A stretch of 6,545 bases of DNA from positions 1 to 6,545 of the forward strand of contig JADJRC010000053.1 of NCBI GenBank assembly GCA_016712415.1, given 5' to 3'. This stretch comes from Lewinellaceae bacterium. GTDB lineage: Bacteria; Bacteroidota; Bacteroidia; Chitinophagales; Saprospiraceae. The position numbers were made by a program, and so were the translations under genes. Shown one piece after another: positions 6,377 to 6,545 of the stretch; within the stretch, counting starts at the first letter, position 1; every line of letters begins with the position of its first letter. The notes under the pieces are model-generated. The model did not search any database, had not been told where the DNA came from, and saw only the letters and a list, made by a program, of their open reading frames with translations.

Positions 6377-6545
6377 TGAAAAGATTTTTAACCATAGGCG
6401 GGCCTGTTATTGGCCTTCGCCGTGACCACGCAGGCGCAGCGCTTCGACTCCTGGACCGACGGGCCGGACACCTCAACGCCACCGTAAAGTATCTGACCGG
6501 CGGGGTGAATATTATGGCCGGTATCGGTAAACGTGACCGTAAACC
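6376..6545 (+). CDS. Partial gene with signal-peptide-like N-terminus, probable indels
   Basis: The ATG overlaps the preceding stop. The direct frame (MKRFLTIGGPVIGLRRDH) loses hydrophobic character quickly and becomes Arg rich. Removing one C at 6403-6404 instead gives MKRFLTIGGLLLAFAVTTQA followed by QRFDSWTDGPDTSTP: a positively charged N-terminus, a hydrophobic core and a T-T-Q-A-Q end resembling a Sec signal peptide. This second frame stops at 6485, but the original frame there reads TVKYLTGGVNIMAGI to the window edge, so a second indel near 6479-6484 is likely. The gene is cut off at 6545. Family unknown. In phage head modules this slot usually holds a head-tail connector or accessory protein, so an exported product would be unusual. 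Leader prediction and frame repair are inference. Confidence 0.5.
   Translation, partial: MKRFLTIGGPVIGLRRDHAGAALRLLDRRAGHLNATVKYLTGGVNIMAGIGKRDRK

Noticed and set aside
1..6545. CRISPR array, tRNA, toxin-antitoxin, defence system, integrase or insertion sequence
   Set aside because: I saw no regularly spaced repeats, cloverleaf-like segment, transposase or recombinase motifs, or defence-protein motifs. All coding space is accounted for by head-module genes.

Overview
This window is the DNA-packaging and head-assembly module of a tailed phage or prophage (Caudoviricetes) of the HK97 type. All genes are on the + strand and packed almost end to end. The order is P27-like small terminase (22-393), large terminase (390-2108), three small unassigned proteins (2105-2361, 2369-2538, 2535-2924), portal (2984-4257), HK97-like prohead protease (4281-4910), HK97-fold major capsid protein (4907-6148), a small head-region protein (6159-6376), and the start of a gene with a signal-peptide-like N-terminus that runs off the window (6376-6545). 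Nearly every junction is an ATGA or TAATG stop/start overlap, which fits one translationally coupled late operon. No integrase, repressor, tRNA, CRISPR array or insertion sequence is visible, so the sequence does not show whether this is an integrated prophage or a free phage.

Host: base composition is moderate, roughly mid-50s % GC by eye. Strong Shine-Dalgarno sequences are mostly absent, and the last gene begins with a leader ending in Q-A-Q. With the style of the terminase and portal proteins, this suggests a Bacteroidota host, but that is inference.

The most important caveat for the reader is that the terminase genes (1 to about 2240) read cleanly, while almost every gene from about 2250 onward is broken by single- or double-base indels. 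The conserved protein sequence continues intact in another frame on the far side of each break. Most breaks sit at short homopolymers, usually one base too short. Restoring them gives full-length proteins: a 56-aa and a 130-aa small protein, a portal of about 424 aa, a protease of about 212 aa, a capsid protein of about 414 aa and a 72-aa head protein. This pattern points to uncorrected homopolymer errors in the read or assembly more than to a decaying prophage. For that reason coordinates below span the reconstructed genes rather than the uninterrupted frames.

How the genes work together: the portal ring at one capsid vertex nucleates assembly of capsid protein, the N-terminal delta domain of which acts as internal scaffold. 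The protease, packaged inside, removes the delta domains and itself. The small terminase recognises phage DNA and the large terminase pumps it through the portal and cuts it. The remaining small proteins are probably head accessory or connector-region factors of unknown role. I found no convincing new biological system. The best leads are the small-protein cassette between terminase and portal, the GC hairpin plus G11 tract at 2239-2278, the repeated start-site segment at 2917-2993, and the secreted-looking protein next to the capsid gene.
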